64,000 nucleotides of DNA. Source: Chryseobacterium sp. JV274 (lineage in GTDB: Bacteria > Bacteroidota > Bacteroidia > Flavobacteriales > Weeksellaceae). The DNA lies in NCBI RefSeq assembly GCF_903969135.1, contig NZ_LR824569.1:3493001-3557000 (forward strand), in the 5' to 3' direction. How positions within the stretch are numbered: position 1 is the stretch's first letter; every line of letters begins with the position of its first letter. Below the pieces are notes generated by a model. That model worked only from the letters and a program-made list of their open reading frames with translations. It searched no databases and was not told the origin of the DNA. Below are positions 34,787 through 44,197 of the stretch, one piece after another. Both the position numbers and the translations under genes were made by a program.

Positions 34787-35551
34787 ATGGAAAAGCTAAT
34801 ACCAAGACAGGATGAAATATTGAAAGAGCTTGATGAAAAAGGACATGTTCTTGTTCAGGATCTGTGTGAAAAACTCAATGTTTCTTCAGTTACGATCCGA
34901 AAGGATTTGAACTATCTCGAAAGTCTGGGGCTTCTTTTCAGAAATCATGGAGGGGCAAGTAAGCAGATGAGGTATGCTTATGAAAAAAATGTTGTAGAGA
35001 AAGAAAGTATCAATGTAGAGGCGAAGCAGGCTATTGCCAGAGCGGCTTTATTGTTGATTCAGGAAAACGACTGTATTATTTTAGCATCTGGAACAACCAT
35101 GCATTATCTTGCCAGGATGCTGATGAATTTTGGTCCGCTTACGGTACTCACATCTTCTTTGAGAGTGGCAATTGAACTTTGCAATAATCCTAATATTAAT
35201 ATTATACAGCTGGGGGGTGAAGTACGAAAAAGCTCTACTTCTATAGTGGGTTCTATTTCCGAAGGCATTCTTAAACAGTTTTCATGTAATAAACTCTTTC
35301 TTGGAGTTGATGGTATTGATCCGGAATTCGGAATCAGTACTTCCAATGCTGCAGAAGCCCATCTGAACCAGATTATGATGGAGTGCGCAGATCAAACTGT
35401 AATTCTTGCGGATTCTTCCAAACTGAATAAGAAAGGATTTGGTAAGATTGCCGCTTTGGATCAGGTGGATTATCTGATTACTGATAATGGTATTTCTGCT
35501 GAAGACAGGGCTGGGCTGGAAGAAGTTGGGGTGACAGTTGTTGCTCAATAA
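34787..35551 (+). CDS. glpR: DeoR/GlpR-family transcriptional repressor
   Basis: 254 residues. The N-terminal helix-turn-helix (RQDEILKELDEKGHVLVQDLCEKLNVSSVTIRK in outline, residues 7-40) is the DeoR type, followed by RNHGGAS. The C-terminal DeoRC sensor domain has LASGTTMHYLARML, IIQLGGEVRKSS and LGVDGID, with ADSSKLNKKGF near the end, the usual sugar-phosphate-sensing blocks. Divergent from the glp operon and flanked by shared TTTCG-containing sites, it should repress that operon and respond to glycerol-3-phosphate. The gene symbol follows from context rather than from a distinguishing motif. Confidence 0.85.
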   Translation: MEKLIPRQDEILKELDEKGHVLVQDLCEKLNVSSVTIRKDLNYLESLGLLFRNHGGASKQMRYAYEKNVVEKESINVEAKQAIARAALLLIQENDCIILASGTTMHYLARMLMNFGPLTVLTSSLRVAIELCNNPNINIIQLGGEVRKSSTSIVGSISEGILKQFSCNKLFLGVDGIDPEFGISTSNAAEAHLNQIMMECADQTVILADSSKLNKKGFGKIAALDQVDYLITDNGISAEDRAGLEEVGVTVVAQ

Positions 35552-35664
35552 GGTCTTCATTTTAATTTCTTTTTTTTAAATCAAAATAAATCTTTGAGAA
35601 AGTTGTTCTAATTTTTTTCAAAATTACCTAATCGATTAAAAATCAAAATATTTTACTCGAAATA

Positions 35665-35695
35665 TTTGTCAGTTATAAAATTATTCATAAATTTG
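35665..35695 (+). promoter_or_regulatory. Promoter of the S10-spc-alpha cluster
   Basis: TTTG at 35665-35668 and TAAATTTG at 35688-35695 are 19 bp apart, exactly as in the rpsL promoter. The leader to rplC is about 100 nt and holds a 20-codon reading frame. Confidence 0.8.
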
Positions 35696-35718
35696 CACAC
35701 TCATTTTAGGAGCGTAGT

Positions 35719-35781
35719 ATGCCTATATCAAAAGTAGAAATTACTTCAGACTTCCAAAAAATGGGGATAAATAAAGGATAA
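35719..35781 (+). CDS. Possible 20-residue leader peptide before rplC
   Basis: An ATG at 35719 opens 20 codons (MPISKVEITSDFQKMGINKG) ending in TAA at 35779-35781, 20 bp before the rplC ATG. It lies wholly inside the mRNA leader between the cluster promoter and rplC. The composition is ordinary, with no run of one amino acid as in classical attenuators. Short frames occur by chance, so translation is uncertain; the position makes it worth noting as a possible regulator of ribosomal-protein expression. Confidence 0.3.
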   Translation: MPISKVEITSDFQKMGINKG

Positions 35782-35801
35782 ATTTTATTATAATATAAAC
35801 A

Positions 35802-36428
35802 ATGTCAGGTATTATTGGTAAAAAAATCGGTATGACGTCTTTGTTTAACGAAGAAGGAAAAAACATTCCTTGTACGGTTATTCAGGCAGGTCCATGCTCG
35901 GTTTTACAGGTCAGAACCATAGAAAAAGACGGTTATAAAGCTGTTCAATTAGGTTTCGATGACAAGAGTGAGAAGAACGTTGGTAAAGCGTTAGCTGGCC
36001 ATTTTAAAAAGGCTGGTTCTGCTCCTAAAGCTAAATTAGTAGAATTCTACAGAGAATTCGTTGATGAAGTAAAAGTAGGAGAAGAAGTAAAAGTTGATCT
36101 ATTCACGGAAGGTGAATATGTTGACGTAACAGGAACTTCAAAAGGTAAAGGTTTCCAGGGTGTTGTTAAAAGACACGGATTTGGAGGTGTAATGCAGGCA
36201 ACTCATGGTCAGCACAACAGACTTAGAGCTCCAGGTTCTATCGGTGCTGGTTCAGACCCTTCAAGAGTATTCAAAGGGATGAGAATGGCTGGAAGAATGG
36301 GAGGTGAGCAGGTAACTGTTCAAAACCTTCAAGTGTTAAAAGTTGATCAAGAACAAAATCTTTTAGTAGTAAAAGGTGCTGTTCCGGGAGCTAAAAATTC
36401 TTATGTAATTATCAGAAAATGGAACTAG
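35802..36428 (+). CDS. rplC: 50S ribosomal protein L3
   Basis: 208 residues. [19 protein letters not shown] at the start and [20 protein letters not shown] with the following [12 protein letters not shown] are the L3 core, including the Gln of the loop near the peptidyl-transferase centre. First gene of the long ribosomal cluster. Its last codons overlap the start of rplD. Confidence 0.98.
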   Translation: MSGIIGKKIGMTSLFNEEGKNIPCTVIQAGPCSVLQVRTIEKDGYKAVQLGFDDKSEKNVGKALAGHFKKAGSAPKAKLVEFYREFVDEVKVGEEVKVDLFTEGEYVDVTGTSKGKGFQGVVKRHGFGGVMQATHGQHNRLRAPGSIGAGSDPSRVFKGMRMAGRMGGEQVTVQNLQVLKVDQEQNLLVVKGAVPGAKNSYVIIRKWN

Positions 36429-37048
36429 TAGTATTAAATACATCAGGAAAAGAGACCGGAAGAAAAGTAACTCTAGACGAAACAGTATTCGGAATTGAGC
36501 CAAATCAGCACGCGGTTTACTTAGAAGTTAAACAGTACCTTGCTGCACAAAGACAAGGAACTCATAAAGCAAAAGAAAGAAGCGAAATTACTGCTTCTAC
36601 TAAAAAGCTTAAGAAGCAAAAAGGATCAGGATCTGCTAGATATGGTGATATTAAATCTCCAACTTTCAGAGGTGGAGGTAGAGTATTCGGACCTAAGCCA
36701 AGAGATTACAGATTCAAATTGAACAAAGCTCTTAAGAGATTAGCTAAGAAATCTGTTTTATCTCAGAAAATGAGAGACAACAGCATTAAAGTTTTAGAAG
36801 ATTTGAGCTTTGGTGCTCCTAAGACTAAAGATTTCATCAATGTATTAAATGCATTGGAACTTAACGGTAAAAAATCTTTATTCGTTCTTCCTGAAGCTAA
36901 CAAGAATGTGTATTTATCTTCAAGAAACTTGCCTAAAACTAAAGTAATGAACTTCAACGAGATCAGTTCTTACGATTTAGTAAATGCAGGTGAGATTATT
37001 TTCTTCGAAGGTGCAGTTGAAAAATTCCAGGAAAATTTAAAGAAATAA
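36419..37048 (+). CDS. rplD: 50S ribosomal protein L4
   Basis: 209 residues. It starts inside rplC (10-bp overlap), so translation is probably coupled. [22 protein letters not shown] is the extended loop that lines the exit tunnel (where macrolide-resistance changes map in other bacteria), and [13 protein letters not shown] follows. In E. coli L4 represses its own operon; whether that holds here is unknown. Confidence 0.98.
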   Translation: MELVVLNTSGKETGRKVTLDETVFGIEPNQHAVYLEVKQYLAAQRQGTHKAKERSEITASTKKLKKQKGSGSARYGDIKSPTFRGGGRVFGPKPRDYRFKLNKALKRLAKKSVLSQKMRDNSIKVLEDLSFGAPKTKDFINVLNALELNGKKSLFVLPEANKNVYLSSRNLPKTKVMNFNEISSYDLVNAGEIIFFEGAVEKFQENLKK

Positions 37049-37051
37049 GTC

Positions 37052-37342
37052 ATGCCTATTATTATTAAACCAGTTATTTCAGAAAAGGCTAATTACCTTA
37101 CAGATTTAAGAGGTTCTTATTCTTTCTTAGTTGAACCTAAGGCGAATAAAATCCAGATTAAAAAAGCTGTTGAAGCAGCTTACGGTGTAAAAGTAGCAGA
37201 CGTTAATACAATGATTTATGCTCCGAAGGTTTCTTCAAAGTACACTAAAAAAGGTCTTCAAGTAGGAAAGACAAACAAATTGAAAAAAGCGGTAATCAAA
37301 CTTGCTGAAGGTGAGGTTATCGATATTTTTGCTGTAAATTAA
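37052..37342 (+). CDS. rplW: 50S ribosomal protein L23
   Basis: 96 residues. IIKPVISEKANYLTDLRGSYSF and the C-terminal basic loop are typical of L23, which sits at the tunnel exit and docks trigger factor and SRP. It starts 3 bp after rplD. Confidence 0.97.
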   Translation: MPIIIKPVISEKANYLTDLRGSYSFLVEPKANKIQIKKAVEAAYGVKVADVNTMIYAPKVSSKYTKKGLQVGKTNKLKKAVIKLAEGEVIDIFAVN

Positions 37343-37364
37343 TTATTAATTATAAATAATAGTA

Positions 37365-38186
37365 ATGTCTGTTAGAAAATTAAAACCTATCACCCCGGGA
37401 CAGAGATTCAGAATTGTAAACAATTTTGAAGAAATTACTACCAACAAACCAGAGAAATCTCTAACAGTTGGTATTAGTAAGTCAGGTGGACGTAACCAAA
37501 CTGGTAAAATGACCATGCGTTACACCGGAGGTGGACACAAAAAGAAATACAGAATTATTGACTTCAAAAGAAACAAAGCAAACGTTGAAGCAACTGTAAA
37601 AACTGTAGAGTATGATCCAAACAGAACTGCATTTATCGCTTTATTAGAGTATGCTGATGGAGAGAAGAGATATATCATCGCTCCAAACGGTATCAAAGTT
37701 GATCAGAAGGTAGTATCAGGAGAAAGCGTTGAACCAAACGTAGGTAACGCAATGAAATTGAAAAACATTCCATTGGGTACTGTAATCTCTTGTGTTGAAA
37801 TGAAACCTGGACAAGGTGCTATTTTAGCAAGAAGTGCTGGTTCTTCAGCTCAATTAACTTCTAGAGACGGTAAATATGCAATCATCAAGTTGCCTTCAGG
37901 AGAATCAAGAATGATCCTTACTGAATGTATGGCAATGATTGGTTCAGTTTCCAACTCAGATCACCAATTAACTGTATCAGGTAAGGCTGGTAGAAGCAGA
38001 TGGTTAGGTAGAAGACCTAGAACAAGAGCTGTTGTAATGAACCCTGTAGATCACCCAATGGGAGGTGGTGAAGGACGTTCTTCAGGAGGTCACCCAAGAT
38101 CTAGAAACGGTATGCCTGCTAAAGGGTACAAAACCAGAAAGAAAAATAAAGCGTCTAACCGTCATATCATATCTAAACGTAAATAA
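37365..38186 (+). CDS. rplB: 50S ribosomal protein L2
   Basis: 273 residues. [21 protein letters not shown] at the start, [22 protein letters not shown], and the C-terminal [19 protein letters not shown] with the conserved His near the peptidyl-transferase centre identify L2. It follows rplW by 22 bp and precedes rpsS by 2 bp. Confidence 0.98.
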   Translation: MSVRKLKPITPGQRFRIVNNFEEITTNKPEKSLTVGISKSGGRNQTGKMTMRYTGGGHKKKYRIIDFKRNKANVEATVKTVEYDPNRTAFIALLEYADGEKRYIIAPNGIKVDQKVVSGESVEPNVGNAMKLKNIPLGTVISCVEMKPGQGAILARSAGSSAQLTSRDGKYAIIKLPSGESRMILTECMAMIGSVSNSDHQLTVSGKAGRSRWLGRRPRTRAVVMNPVDHPMGGGEGRSSGGHPRSRNGMPAKGYKTRKKNKASNRHIISKRK

Positions 38187-38188
38187 TT

Positions 38189-38467
38189 ATGGCAAGATCA
38201 CTTAAAAAAGGACCATTCATTCATCATACTTTAGATAAGAAGGTTCAGACAAATATAGAGTCTGGTAAGAAGACAGTTATCAAAACTTGGTCTAGAGCAT
38301 CAATGATCTCTCCAGACTTCGTAGGACAAACTATTGCAGTACACAACGGGAAATCTTTTATCCCTGTTTATGTTACAGAAAACATGGTTGGTCACAAGCT
38401 AGGCGAATTTTCTCCAACAAGATCTTTCAGAGGTCATGGTGGTAACAAAAACAAAGGAAGCAGATAA
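38189..38467 (+). CDS. rpsS: 30S ribosomal protein S19
   Basis: 92 residues. [18 protein letters not shown] and [24 protein letters not shown] are the conserved S19 blocks. It forms a complex with S13 in the 30S head. It lies between rplB and rplV with 2-bp gaps. Confidence 0.98.
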   Translation: MARSLKKGPFIHHTLDKKVQTNIESGKKTVIKTWSRASMISPDFVGQTIAVHNGKSFIPVYVTENMVGHKLGEFSPTRSFRGHGGNKNKGSR

Positions 38468-38469
38468 TC

Positions 38470-38868
38470 ATGGGATCAAGAAAAAGAGAAAGTGCATTAG
38501 CACGTAAATTGACAAACCAAGATGTAGTAAAAGCAATACACAATGATTGCCCATCTTCTCCAAGAAAAATGAGATTAGTAGCTGATATCATTAGAGGAGA
38601 ACAGGTAGACAAAGCTTTATACATTCTAAAATATTCTAAAAAAGACGCATCTAACAAGTTAGAAAAAGTATTGCTTTCTGCAATGGCTAACTGGCAAACT
38701 AAAAACGAAGGTGCTGATATTGAAGAAGCTAATCTTATCGTTAAAGAAATTTTTGTAGACAGTGCAAGACAATTGAAGAGACTAAGACCAGCTCCACAAG
38801 GTAGAGGGTATAGAATCAGAAAAAGATCAAACCACATTACATTAATCTTAGGTAAAAAAGAAAATTAA
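38470..38868 (+). CDS. rplV: 50S ribosomal protein L22
   Basis: 132 residues. [22 protein letters not shown] and the C-terminal [21 protein letters not shown] beta-hairpin, which lines the exit tunnel, mark L22. No insertion or deletion is evident in the loop associated with macrolide resistance. Confidence 0.98.
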   Translation: MGSRKRESALARKLTNQDVVKAIHNDCPSSPRKMRLVADIIRGEQVDKALYILKYSKKDASNKLEKVLLSAMANWQTKNEGADIEEANLIVKEIFVDSARQLKRLRPAPQGRGYRIRKRSNHITLILGKKEN

Positions 38869-38875
38869 TCAAGGT

Positions 38876-39625
38876 ATGGGACAGAAGACAAATCCAATTG
38901 GTAATAGATTAGGTATCATCAGAGGTTGGGATTCTAACTGGTTTGGTGGAAAAGATTATGGAGACAGAATCGCTGAAGACTACAAAATCAGAAGATACCT
39001 TGAGGCTAGATTATCTAAAGGTGGTATTTCAAAAATTTATATTGAAAGAACACTAAAATTAGTAACAGTTACAATTACTACTGCTAGACCGGGACTTATC
39101 ATCGGTAAAGGAGGTCAGGAAGTTGATAAATTGAAAGAAGAATTGAAGAAACTTACTGGTAAGGATATTCAAATCAACATTTTCGAAATCAAAAGACCTG
39201 AATTAGATGCTGTATTAGTTGCTGATAGTATTTCTAAGCAAATTGAAAACAGAATTTCTTACAGAAGAGCTGTTAAAATGGCAATGGCAAGTACTATGAG
39301 AATGGGTGCTGAAGGTATCAAAGTTCAAATCTCTGGTAGATTGAACGGAGCTGAAATGGCAAGATCAGAATCTTTCAAAGACGGAAGAATTCCATTGTCA
39401 ACTTTCAGAGCTGATATTGATTACCACTGGGCAGAAGCTCACACTACTTACGGTAGACTAGGTGTAAAAGTTTGGATCATGAAAGGTGAAGTTTACGGTA
39501 AAAGAGAACTTTCTCCACTAGTGGGACAACAGAAAAAAGGAGGTCAGTCAGACAGAGGAAACAGAGGTGGAGACAGAGACAACAGAAGACCTAGAAAAAA
39601 CAACAACAATAACAATAATAATTAA
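38876..39625 (+). CDS. rpsC: 30S ribosomal protein S3
   Basis: 249 residues. [20 protein letters not shown], the KH motif [18 protein letters not shown] and [13 protein letters not shown] with [19 protein letters not shown] are standard. The C-terminal tail is unusual: an Arg/Gly/Asp-rich stretch followed by eight Asn (codons AAY, 39599-39622) right before the stop. Such tails are low-complexity and probably disordered. The next gene lies 98 bp downstream, beyond a tandem repeat, which is the largest gap in this part of the cluster. Confidence 0.98.
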   Translation: MGQKTNPIGNRLGIIRGWDSNWFGGKDYGDRIAEDYKIRRYLEARLSKGGISKIYIERTLKLVTVTITTARPGLIIGKGGQEVDKLKEELKKLTGKDIQINIFEIKRPELDAVLVADSISKQIENRISYRRAVKMAMASTMRMGAEGIKVQISGRLNGAEMARSESFKDGRIPLSTFRADIDYHWAEAHTTYGRLGVKVWIMKGEVYGKRELSPLVGQQKKGGQSDRGNRGGDRDNRRPRKNNNNNNNN

Positions 39626-39718
39626 AATTTTAGATTAGAAATTTTGAATTTTAAATTACCGTTACTTTTTTAAAATTAAAAAAAATCTAAAATCTAAAAT
39701 CTAAAATCTAAAATTTAG
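39625..39718 (+). repeat. Tandem TCTAAAA repeat and inverted repeat between rpsC and rplP
   Basis: TCTAAAA is repeated four times exactly at 39686-39713. The 12-bp segment AAATTTTAGATT (39625-39636) is the exact reverse complement of 39705-39716, so the spacer mRNA could fold into a long A-U hairpin. Together with the AAC/AAT run in rpsC this makes the junction prone to length variation. Confidence 0.75.
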
Positions 39719-39723
39719 AAATT

Positions 39724-40149
39724 ATGTTACAACCAAAAAGAACCAAATTCCGTAGAGTTCACAAGATGAAGATGAAGGGGAATGCCCAGAGAGGTAGTCA
39801 ACTTGCTTACGGAACTTTTGGGATCAAAGCAACGGAAGGAGCTTGGATCACTGCAAGACAGATTGAAGCAGCTCGTATTGCTGCGACAAGATATATGAAG
39901 AGAGAAGGTCAACTATGGATCAAAATCTTCCCAGATAAGCCAATTACTAAGAAACCAGCGGAAGTACGTATGGGTAAAGGTAAGGGTGCTGTTGAATATT
40001 GGGTAGCTGTAGTAAAACCAGGTAAAATTATGTTCGAAATCGGAGGTGTACCTTACGAAATCGCTAAGGAAGCTTTAAGGCTTGCTGCACAAAAATTACC
40101 AGTAGTTACTAGATTCATCGTTGCTAACGATTTTGTTAAACCTCTATAA
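39724..40149 (+). CDS. rplP: 50S ribosomal protein L16
   Basis: 141 residues. [21 protein letters not shown], the [28 protein letters not shown] region (residues about 25-52) and [20 protein letters not shown] are the L16 signatures. It helps position tRNA at the A site. The start follows the tandem repeat by 5 bp (ATT AUG context without a Shine-Dalgarno). Confidence 0.98.
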   Translation: MLQPKRTKFRRVHKMKMKGNAQRGSQLAYGTFGIKATEGAWITARQIEAARIAATRYMKREGQLWIKIFPDKPITKKPAEVRMGKGKGAVEYWVAVVKPGKIMFEIGGVPYEIAKEALRLAAQKLPVVTRFIVANDFVKPL

Positions 40150-40161
40150 TCTTTGAATACA

Positions 40162-40347
40162 ATGAAAAATGCTGATATTAAAAATTTAAGCGCGGGTGAT
40201 ATTCAAGCTCAATTAACTGAAGCAAAAGCTCAATATTCTAAATTGAAATTAGCTCATGCCATCAGCCCAATTGAAAACCCGATTCAAATCAGAGATTTGA
40301 GAAAAACAATCGCAAGACTAAACACTGAGTTAACTAACAAACAATAA
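40162..40347 (+). CDS. rpmC: 50S ribosomal protein L29
   Basis: 61 residues from the ATG at 40162. An in-frame TTG 9 bp earlier would add MNT and is not needed. MKNADIKNLSAGDIQAQLTEAK and NPIQIRDLRKTIARLNTEL are the two helices of L29 with the conserved R-x-x-x-K-x-I-A-R-L. It sits at the tunnel exit beside L23. Confidence 0.96.
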   Translation: MKNADIKNLSAGDIQAQLTEAKAQYSKLKLAHAISPIENPIQIRDLRKTIARLNTELTNKQ

Positions 40348-40359
40348 TTTCATTTTACA

Positions 40360-40614
40360 ATGGATAGAAATTTAAGAAAAGAAAGAATCGGAGTGGTTTC
40401 CAGCAATAAAATGGAAAAAACTATTGTTGTTAGTGAAACTACAAGAGTAAAGCACCCGATGTACGGTAAATTCGTTTTGAAAACGAAAAAATATACTGCA
40501 CACGACGAGAACAACGAATGCACAGAAGGTGATACAGTTTTGATCCAAGAAACTAGACCTATGAGCAAGAGCAAGAGATGGAGATTAGTAAGAATCATTG
40601 AAAAAGCTAAGTAA
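40360..40614 (+). CDS. rpsQ: 30S ribosomal protein S17
   Basis: 84 residues. [21 protein letters not shown] and [21 protein letters not shown] are the conserved OB-fold parts of S17, an early-binding 30S protein. It lies 12 bp after rpmC and 2 bp before rplN. Confidence 0.98.
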   Translation: MDRNLRKERIGVVSSNKMEKTIVVSETTRVKHPMYGKFVLKTKKYTAHDENNECTEGDTVLIQETRPMSKSKRWRLVRIIEKAK

Positions 40615-40616
40615 TA

Positions 40617-40985
40617 ATGTTACAAACAGAATCAAGATTAAAAGTTGCTGATAACACAGGTGCTAAAGAAGTACTAGTTATTAGAGTTCTGGGAGGAACC
40701 AGAAGAAGATATGCTTCAGTTGGTGATAAAATCGTTGTTACTATCAAGGATTCTACACCATCAGGAAATGCTAAAAAAGGTCAGGTATCTAAAGCTGTAG
40801 TAGTAAGAACTAAAAAAGCAGTAAGAAGAAAAGATGGTTCATACATCAAATTCGACGACAATGCTTGTGTATTACTAAACGCAGCGGGAGAAATGAGAGG
40901 AACGCGTGTTTTCGGACCAGTTGCTCGTGAGTTGAGAGACAAAGAATATATGAAAATCATTTCATTAGCTCCTGAAGTACTTTAA
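40617..40985 (+). CDS. rplN: 50S ribosomal protein L14
   Basis: 122 residues, the usual length. It begins [20 protein letters not shown] and contains [20 protein letters not shown] and [19 protein letters not shown], all diagnostic of L14, which forms part of the intersubunit bridge. Confidence 0.98.
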   Translation: MLQTESRLKVADNTGAKEVLVIRVLGGTRRRYASVGDKIVVTIKDSTPSGNAKKGQVSKAVVVRTKKAVRRKDGSYIKFDDNACVLLNAAGEMRGTRVFGPVARELRDKEYMKIISLAPEVL

Positions 40986-41006
40986 TTTTAAAAATTTTTA
41001 AAAGAA

Positions 41007-41333
41007 ATGTCAAAGTTAAAAATAAAAAGAGGAGATAACGTAATCATTACTACTGGTAAGAAAGATATCAAAGGTAAGACTGGTGAAGTTATTGAAGTGA
41101 TTAAGAAAGAAGGAAAAGACCCTAGAGTAATCGTTGCAGGACTTAACATCGTTAAAAAACACGTTAAGCCTTCAGCTTCAAATCCTCAAGGAGGAATTAC
41201 TGAAAAGGAAGCTTCTATTCATATCTCAAACGTAGCTTTAGTTGGTAAAGACGGAAAAGCTATCAAAATCGGTTACAAAATCGAAGGAGATAAGAAAGTG
41301 AGAGTTAACAAAAAAACGGGTGAAACTTTATAA
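41007..41333 (+). CDS. rplX: 50S ribosomal protein L24
   Basis: 108 residues. A KOW motif (KRGDNVIITTGKKDIKGKTG) at the start, NIVKKHVKPSASNPQGGI and the C-terminal VRVNKKTGE identify L24, an assembly initiator of the 50S subunit. Confidence 0.98.
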   Translation: MSKLKIKRGDNVIITTGKKDIKGKTGEVIEVIKKEGKDPRVIVAGLNIVKKHVKPSASNPQGGITEKEASIHISNVALVGKDGKAIKIGYKIEGDKKVRVNKKTGETL

Positions 41334-41344
41334 TTTGAATTAAC

Positions 41345-41896
41345 ATGGAATTTATAGCAAGACCCAAAAAAATATACAAAGAGCAAATTGTTCCTGCAAT
41401 GATGGAAGAATTTGGGTACAAGTCTATCATGCAAGTACCTAGATTAGAGAAAATCGTTATATCGCAAGGTTTAGGAGATGCTACTGCAGATAAGAAAATT
41501 ATTGATTATGCTGTAGAAGAACTAACAAACATTACAGGACAGAAAGCTGTAGGTACAATCTCTAAGAAAGATGAAGCTGCATTCAAACTAAGAAAAGGAA
41601 TGCCTGTAGGAGCGAAAGTAACATTGAGAGCTCACAGAATGTATGAGTTCTTAGACAGACTTACTGCTTCTGCTTTACCACGTATCAGAGATTTCTCTGG
41701 TATCAAAGCAGATGGGTTCGATGGTAGAGGTAACTACAACTTAGGTATTACTGAGCAAATTATCTTCCCTGAAATCGTAATTGACAAAGTGAAAAAAATC
41801 CAAGGGATGGACATCACTTTCGTAACTACTGCGAAAACAGATAAAGAAGCTAAAGCATTATTAACTCACTTCGGTTTACCATTTAAAAAGAACTAA
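41345..41896 (+). CDS. rplE: 50S ribosomal protein L5
   Basis: 183 residues. [20 protein letters not shown], the [28 protein letters not shown] region and [20 protein letters not shown] are the L5 family blocks. It binds 5S rRNA and contacts P-site tRNA. Confidence 0.98.
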   Translation: MEFIARPKKIYKEQIVPAMMEEFGYKSIMQVPRLEKIVISQGLGDATADKKIIDYAVEELTNITGQKAVGTISKKDEAAFKLRKGMPVGAKVTLRAHRMYEFLDRLTASALPRIRDFSGIKADGFDGRGNYNLGITEQIIFPEIVIDKVKKIQGMDITFVTTAKTDKEAKALLTHFGLPFKKN

Positions 41897-41899
41897 GAA

Positions 41900-42169
41900 A
41901 TGGCTAAAGAATCAATGAAAGCGCGTGAGCGCAAAAGAGAAGCACTAGTTGCTAAATACGCTGCTAAAAGACAAGCTCTTAAAGAAGCTGGTGATTACGA
42001 AGGACTTCAAAAATTGCCTAAAAATGCTTCTCCTGTAAGATTGCACAACAGATGTAAACTAACAGGTAGACCAAGAGGGTACATGAGAACGTTTGGTATT
42101 TCCAGAGTAACTTTCAGAGAAATGGCAAACAACGGTCTTATCCCAGGTGTAAGAAAAGCTAGTTGGTAA
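41900..42169 (+). CDS. rpsN: 30S ribosomal protein S14
   Basis: 89 residues, the long zinc-independent form: only one Cys is present ([18 protein letters not shown]) and no CxxC pairs. It starts 3 bp after rplE. A 146-bp spacer with two hairpins follows, which splits the cluster before rpsH. Confidence 0.98.
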   Translation: MAKESMKARERKREALVAKYAAKRQALKEAGDYEGLQKLPKNASPVRLHNRCKLTGRPRGYMRTFGISRVTFREMANNGLIPGVRKASW

Positions 42170-42190
42170 TAATTACTAATTAAAAATCGG

Positions 42191-42261
42191 GACAATTAAG
42201 TTGTCAGGATACTAAAGAACAATAATATCAGACTGAAGTTCTCTGAAGTCTGATATTTTTC
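42191..42261 (+). promoter_or_regulatory. Two hairpins, the second terminator-like, between rpsN and rpsH
   Basis: First hairpin: GACAA-TTAAG-TTGTC (42191-42205). Second: AATATCAGACT (42224-42234) with AGTCTGATATT (42247-42257), an 11-bp perfect stem, 12-nt loop and TTT immediately after (five T ending 42260). It looks like an intrinsic terminator or attenuator in the middle of the ribosomal cluster. In E. coli S8 controls the spc operon through an mRNA structure, so feedback control is a possible role. Confidence 0.6.
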
Positions 42262-42315
42262 TCTTCAAGTCTTTTCAATACTGATTGTCTTTAACCAATA
42301 ATTTATAAAAGAAAA

Positions 42316-42714
42316 ATGGTAACAGATCCAATTTCAGATTTCCTAACAAGAGTAAGGAACGCACAAAGCGCAGGCCACAAAGTGGTGGAAATTCCTGCAT
42401 CGAAAATCAAAAAGGAGATTACTAAGATCCTATTTGATCAAGGGTATATCTTAAACTTCAAGTTTGAAGATAACGCTGTTCAAGGAGTGATCAAAATCGC
42501 TTTAAAGTACGATAAGCAAACTAACAAACCTGCTATTAAGTCTATTCAAAGAGCTTCAAGACCAGGTTTGAGACAGTACAAAGGTTCTACTGAACTTCCA
42601 AGAGTACTAAACGGTTTGGGTATTTCTATCATCTCTACTTCTAAAGGAGTAATGACTGACAAGAAAGCTAGAGAAGAGAAAGTAGGCGGTGAAGTAATCT
42701 GCTATGTTTATTAA
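42316..42714 (+). CDS. rpsH: 30S ribosomal protein S8
   Basis: 132 residues. VTDPISDFLTRVRNAQSAGH at the start and LGISIISTSKGVMTDKKARE at the end are diagnostic. S8 binds 16S rRNA helix 21 and, in E. coli, the spc mRNA. The 146-bp leader with hairpins directly upstream is notable for that reason. Confidence 0.98.
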   Translation: MVTDPISDFLTRVRNAQSAGHKVVEIPASKIKKEITKILFDQGYILNFKFEDNAVQGVIKIALKYDKQTNKPAIKSIQRASRPGLRQYKGSTELPRVLNGLGISIISTSKGVMTDKKAREEKVGGEVICYVY

Positions 42715-42731
42715 TTTTTAATCAGAGGAAA

Positions 42732-43277
42732 ATGTCAAGAATTGGTAAAGCAATTATAACAATTCCAGCTGGAGTTACAGTCACTGAAAACAACGGTGTA
42801 GTAACTGTAAAAGGAGCAAAAGGAGAACTTTCTCAGGAGCTTACGGCAGGAATTACTTTAGAACAAAAAGATGGTGAGCTTAATGTAAACAGACCATCTG
42901 ATTCTAAGCAACACAAAGCGCTTCACGGTTTATACAGAGCGTTAATCGCCAACATGATTGTTGGTGTAAATGAAGGTTTCGAAAAGAAACTAGAACTAGT
43001 AGGGGTAGGATACAGAGCTTCTCACGCAGGTCAAAAACTTGAGTTAGCTTTAGGATTCTCTCACGGTATCGTATTAGAACTTCCAAGTGAAGTAAAAGTT
43101 GATACATTGACTGAAAAAGGTAAAAACCCAATTATTACTTTAGCGTCTCACGACAAACAACTTCTAGGAATGGTTACTGCAAAGATCCGTTCTTTCAGAA
43201 AGCCTGAGCCATACAAAGGAAAAGGTGTAAGATTCGTAGGAGAAATTGTTAGACGTAAAGCTGGTAAATCTGCTTAA
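42732..43277 (+). CDS. rplF: 50S ribosomal protein L6
   Basis: 181 residues. SRIGKAIITIPAGVTVTENN, the VGVNEGFEKKLELVGVGYRA region and KPEPYKGKGVRFVGEIVRRK with the C-terminal GKSA are typical of L6, which lies near the sarcin-ricin loop. It follows rpsH by 17 bp. Confidence 0.98.
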   Translation: MSRIGKAIITIPAGVTVTENNGVVTVKGAKGELSQELTAGITLEQKDGELNVNRPSDSKQHKALHGLYRALIANMIVGVNEGFEKKLELVGVGYRASHAGQKLELALGFSHGIVLELPSEVKVDTLTEKGKNPIITLASHDKQLLGMVTAKIRSFRKPEPYKGKGVRFVGEIVRRKAGKSA

Positions 43278-43292
43278 TAAATTATAAGTATT

Positions 43293-43646
43293 ATGGCATT
43301 AAGTAAATTAGAAAAAAGAATAAGAATCAAAAGAAGAGTAAGAGGGAAAATCTCTGGATCTTCTGAATTGCCAAGATTATCTGTATATAAAAGTAATAAG
43401 GAAATTTACGCTCAGTTAATCGACGATAAAAATGGTAAAACTTTAGCATCAGCTTCTTCTAGAGAAAAAGGTGTAGACGCTAAAGGTACTAAGACTGAAA
43501 TTTCTGCTGCTGTTGGTAAAGCTATCGCTGCTAAAGCTATCGCTGCAGGAATCGAAAGTATTGTATTTGACAGAAACGGTTTCGTATATCACGGTAGAGT
43601 AAAAGCTCTAGCTGATGGTGCGAGAGAAGGTGGACTTAAATTCTAA
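43293..43646 (+). CDS. rplR: 50S ribosomal protein L18
   Basis: 117 residues. The basic N-terminus ([20 protein letters not shown]), [18 protein letters not shown] and [25 protein letters not shown] identify L18, a 5S rRNA-binding protein. It lies between rplF and rpsE. Confidence 0.98.
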   Translation: MALSKLEKRIRIKRRVRGKISGSSELPRLSVYKSNKEIYAQLIDDKNGKTLASASSREKGVDAKGTKTEISAAVGKAIAAKAIAAGIESIVFDRNGFVYHGRVKALADGAREGGLKF

Positions 43647-43665
43647 TCATTAAATTTCGGAAAAT

Positions 43666-44187
43666 ATGTTAGGACTAGATAATATAGAAAGAGTAAAACC
43701 GGGAGGATTAGAATTAAAAGATCGTCTCGTAGCTGTTAACAGAGTAACAAAAGTAACTAAAGGGGGTAGAGCTTTCGGATTTTCTGCTATTGTTGTAGTA
43801 GGTAATGAAGAAGGTATTATCGGTTTTGGTTTAGGAAAATCTAAAGAGGTTGCTTCTGCAATTGCTAAAGCAGTTGAAGATGCTAAGAAAAATCTTGTGA
43901 AAGTTCCTGTAATGAACCATACTATTCCTCACCAAACTACTGCTAGATACGGTGGTGCAGATATCTTCTTAAGACCTGCTTCTCACGGTACAGGACTTAT
44001 CGCCGGTGGTGCGGTAAGAGCAGTATTGGAATCTGCTGGTATTCACGATATCCTTTCAAAATCTAAAGGATCTTCTAACCCTCACAACGTGGTGAAAGCT
44101 ACTTTCAAAGCGTTATTGGATATCAGAAGACCTGAAGAGATCGCAAGAATGAGAGGAATTTCTCTAAGTAAAGTGTTTAACGGTTAA
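43666..44187 (+). CDS. rpsE: 30S ribosomal protein S5
   Basis: 173 residues. [21 protein letters not shown] with the loop where spectinomycin-resistance changes occur in other bacteria, [21 protein letters not shown] and [19 protein letters not shown] are the conserved S5 blocks. No insertion or deletion is seen in the loop. Confidence 0.98.
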   Translation: MLGLDNIERVKPGGLELKDRLVAVNRVTKVTKGGRAFGFSAIVVVGNEEGIIGFGLGKSKEVASAIAKAVEDAKKNLVKVPVMNHTIPHQTTARYGGADIFLRPASHGTGLIAGGAVRAVLESAGIHDILSKSKGSSNPHNVVKATFKALLDIRRPEEIARMRGISLSKVFNG

Positions 44188-44197
44188 TATTAAAACA

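Noticed and set aside
39686..39713. TCTAAAA array as a CRISPR-like repeat
   Set aside because: Units are 7 bp with no spacers and no cas genes nearby; it is a simple tandem repeat.
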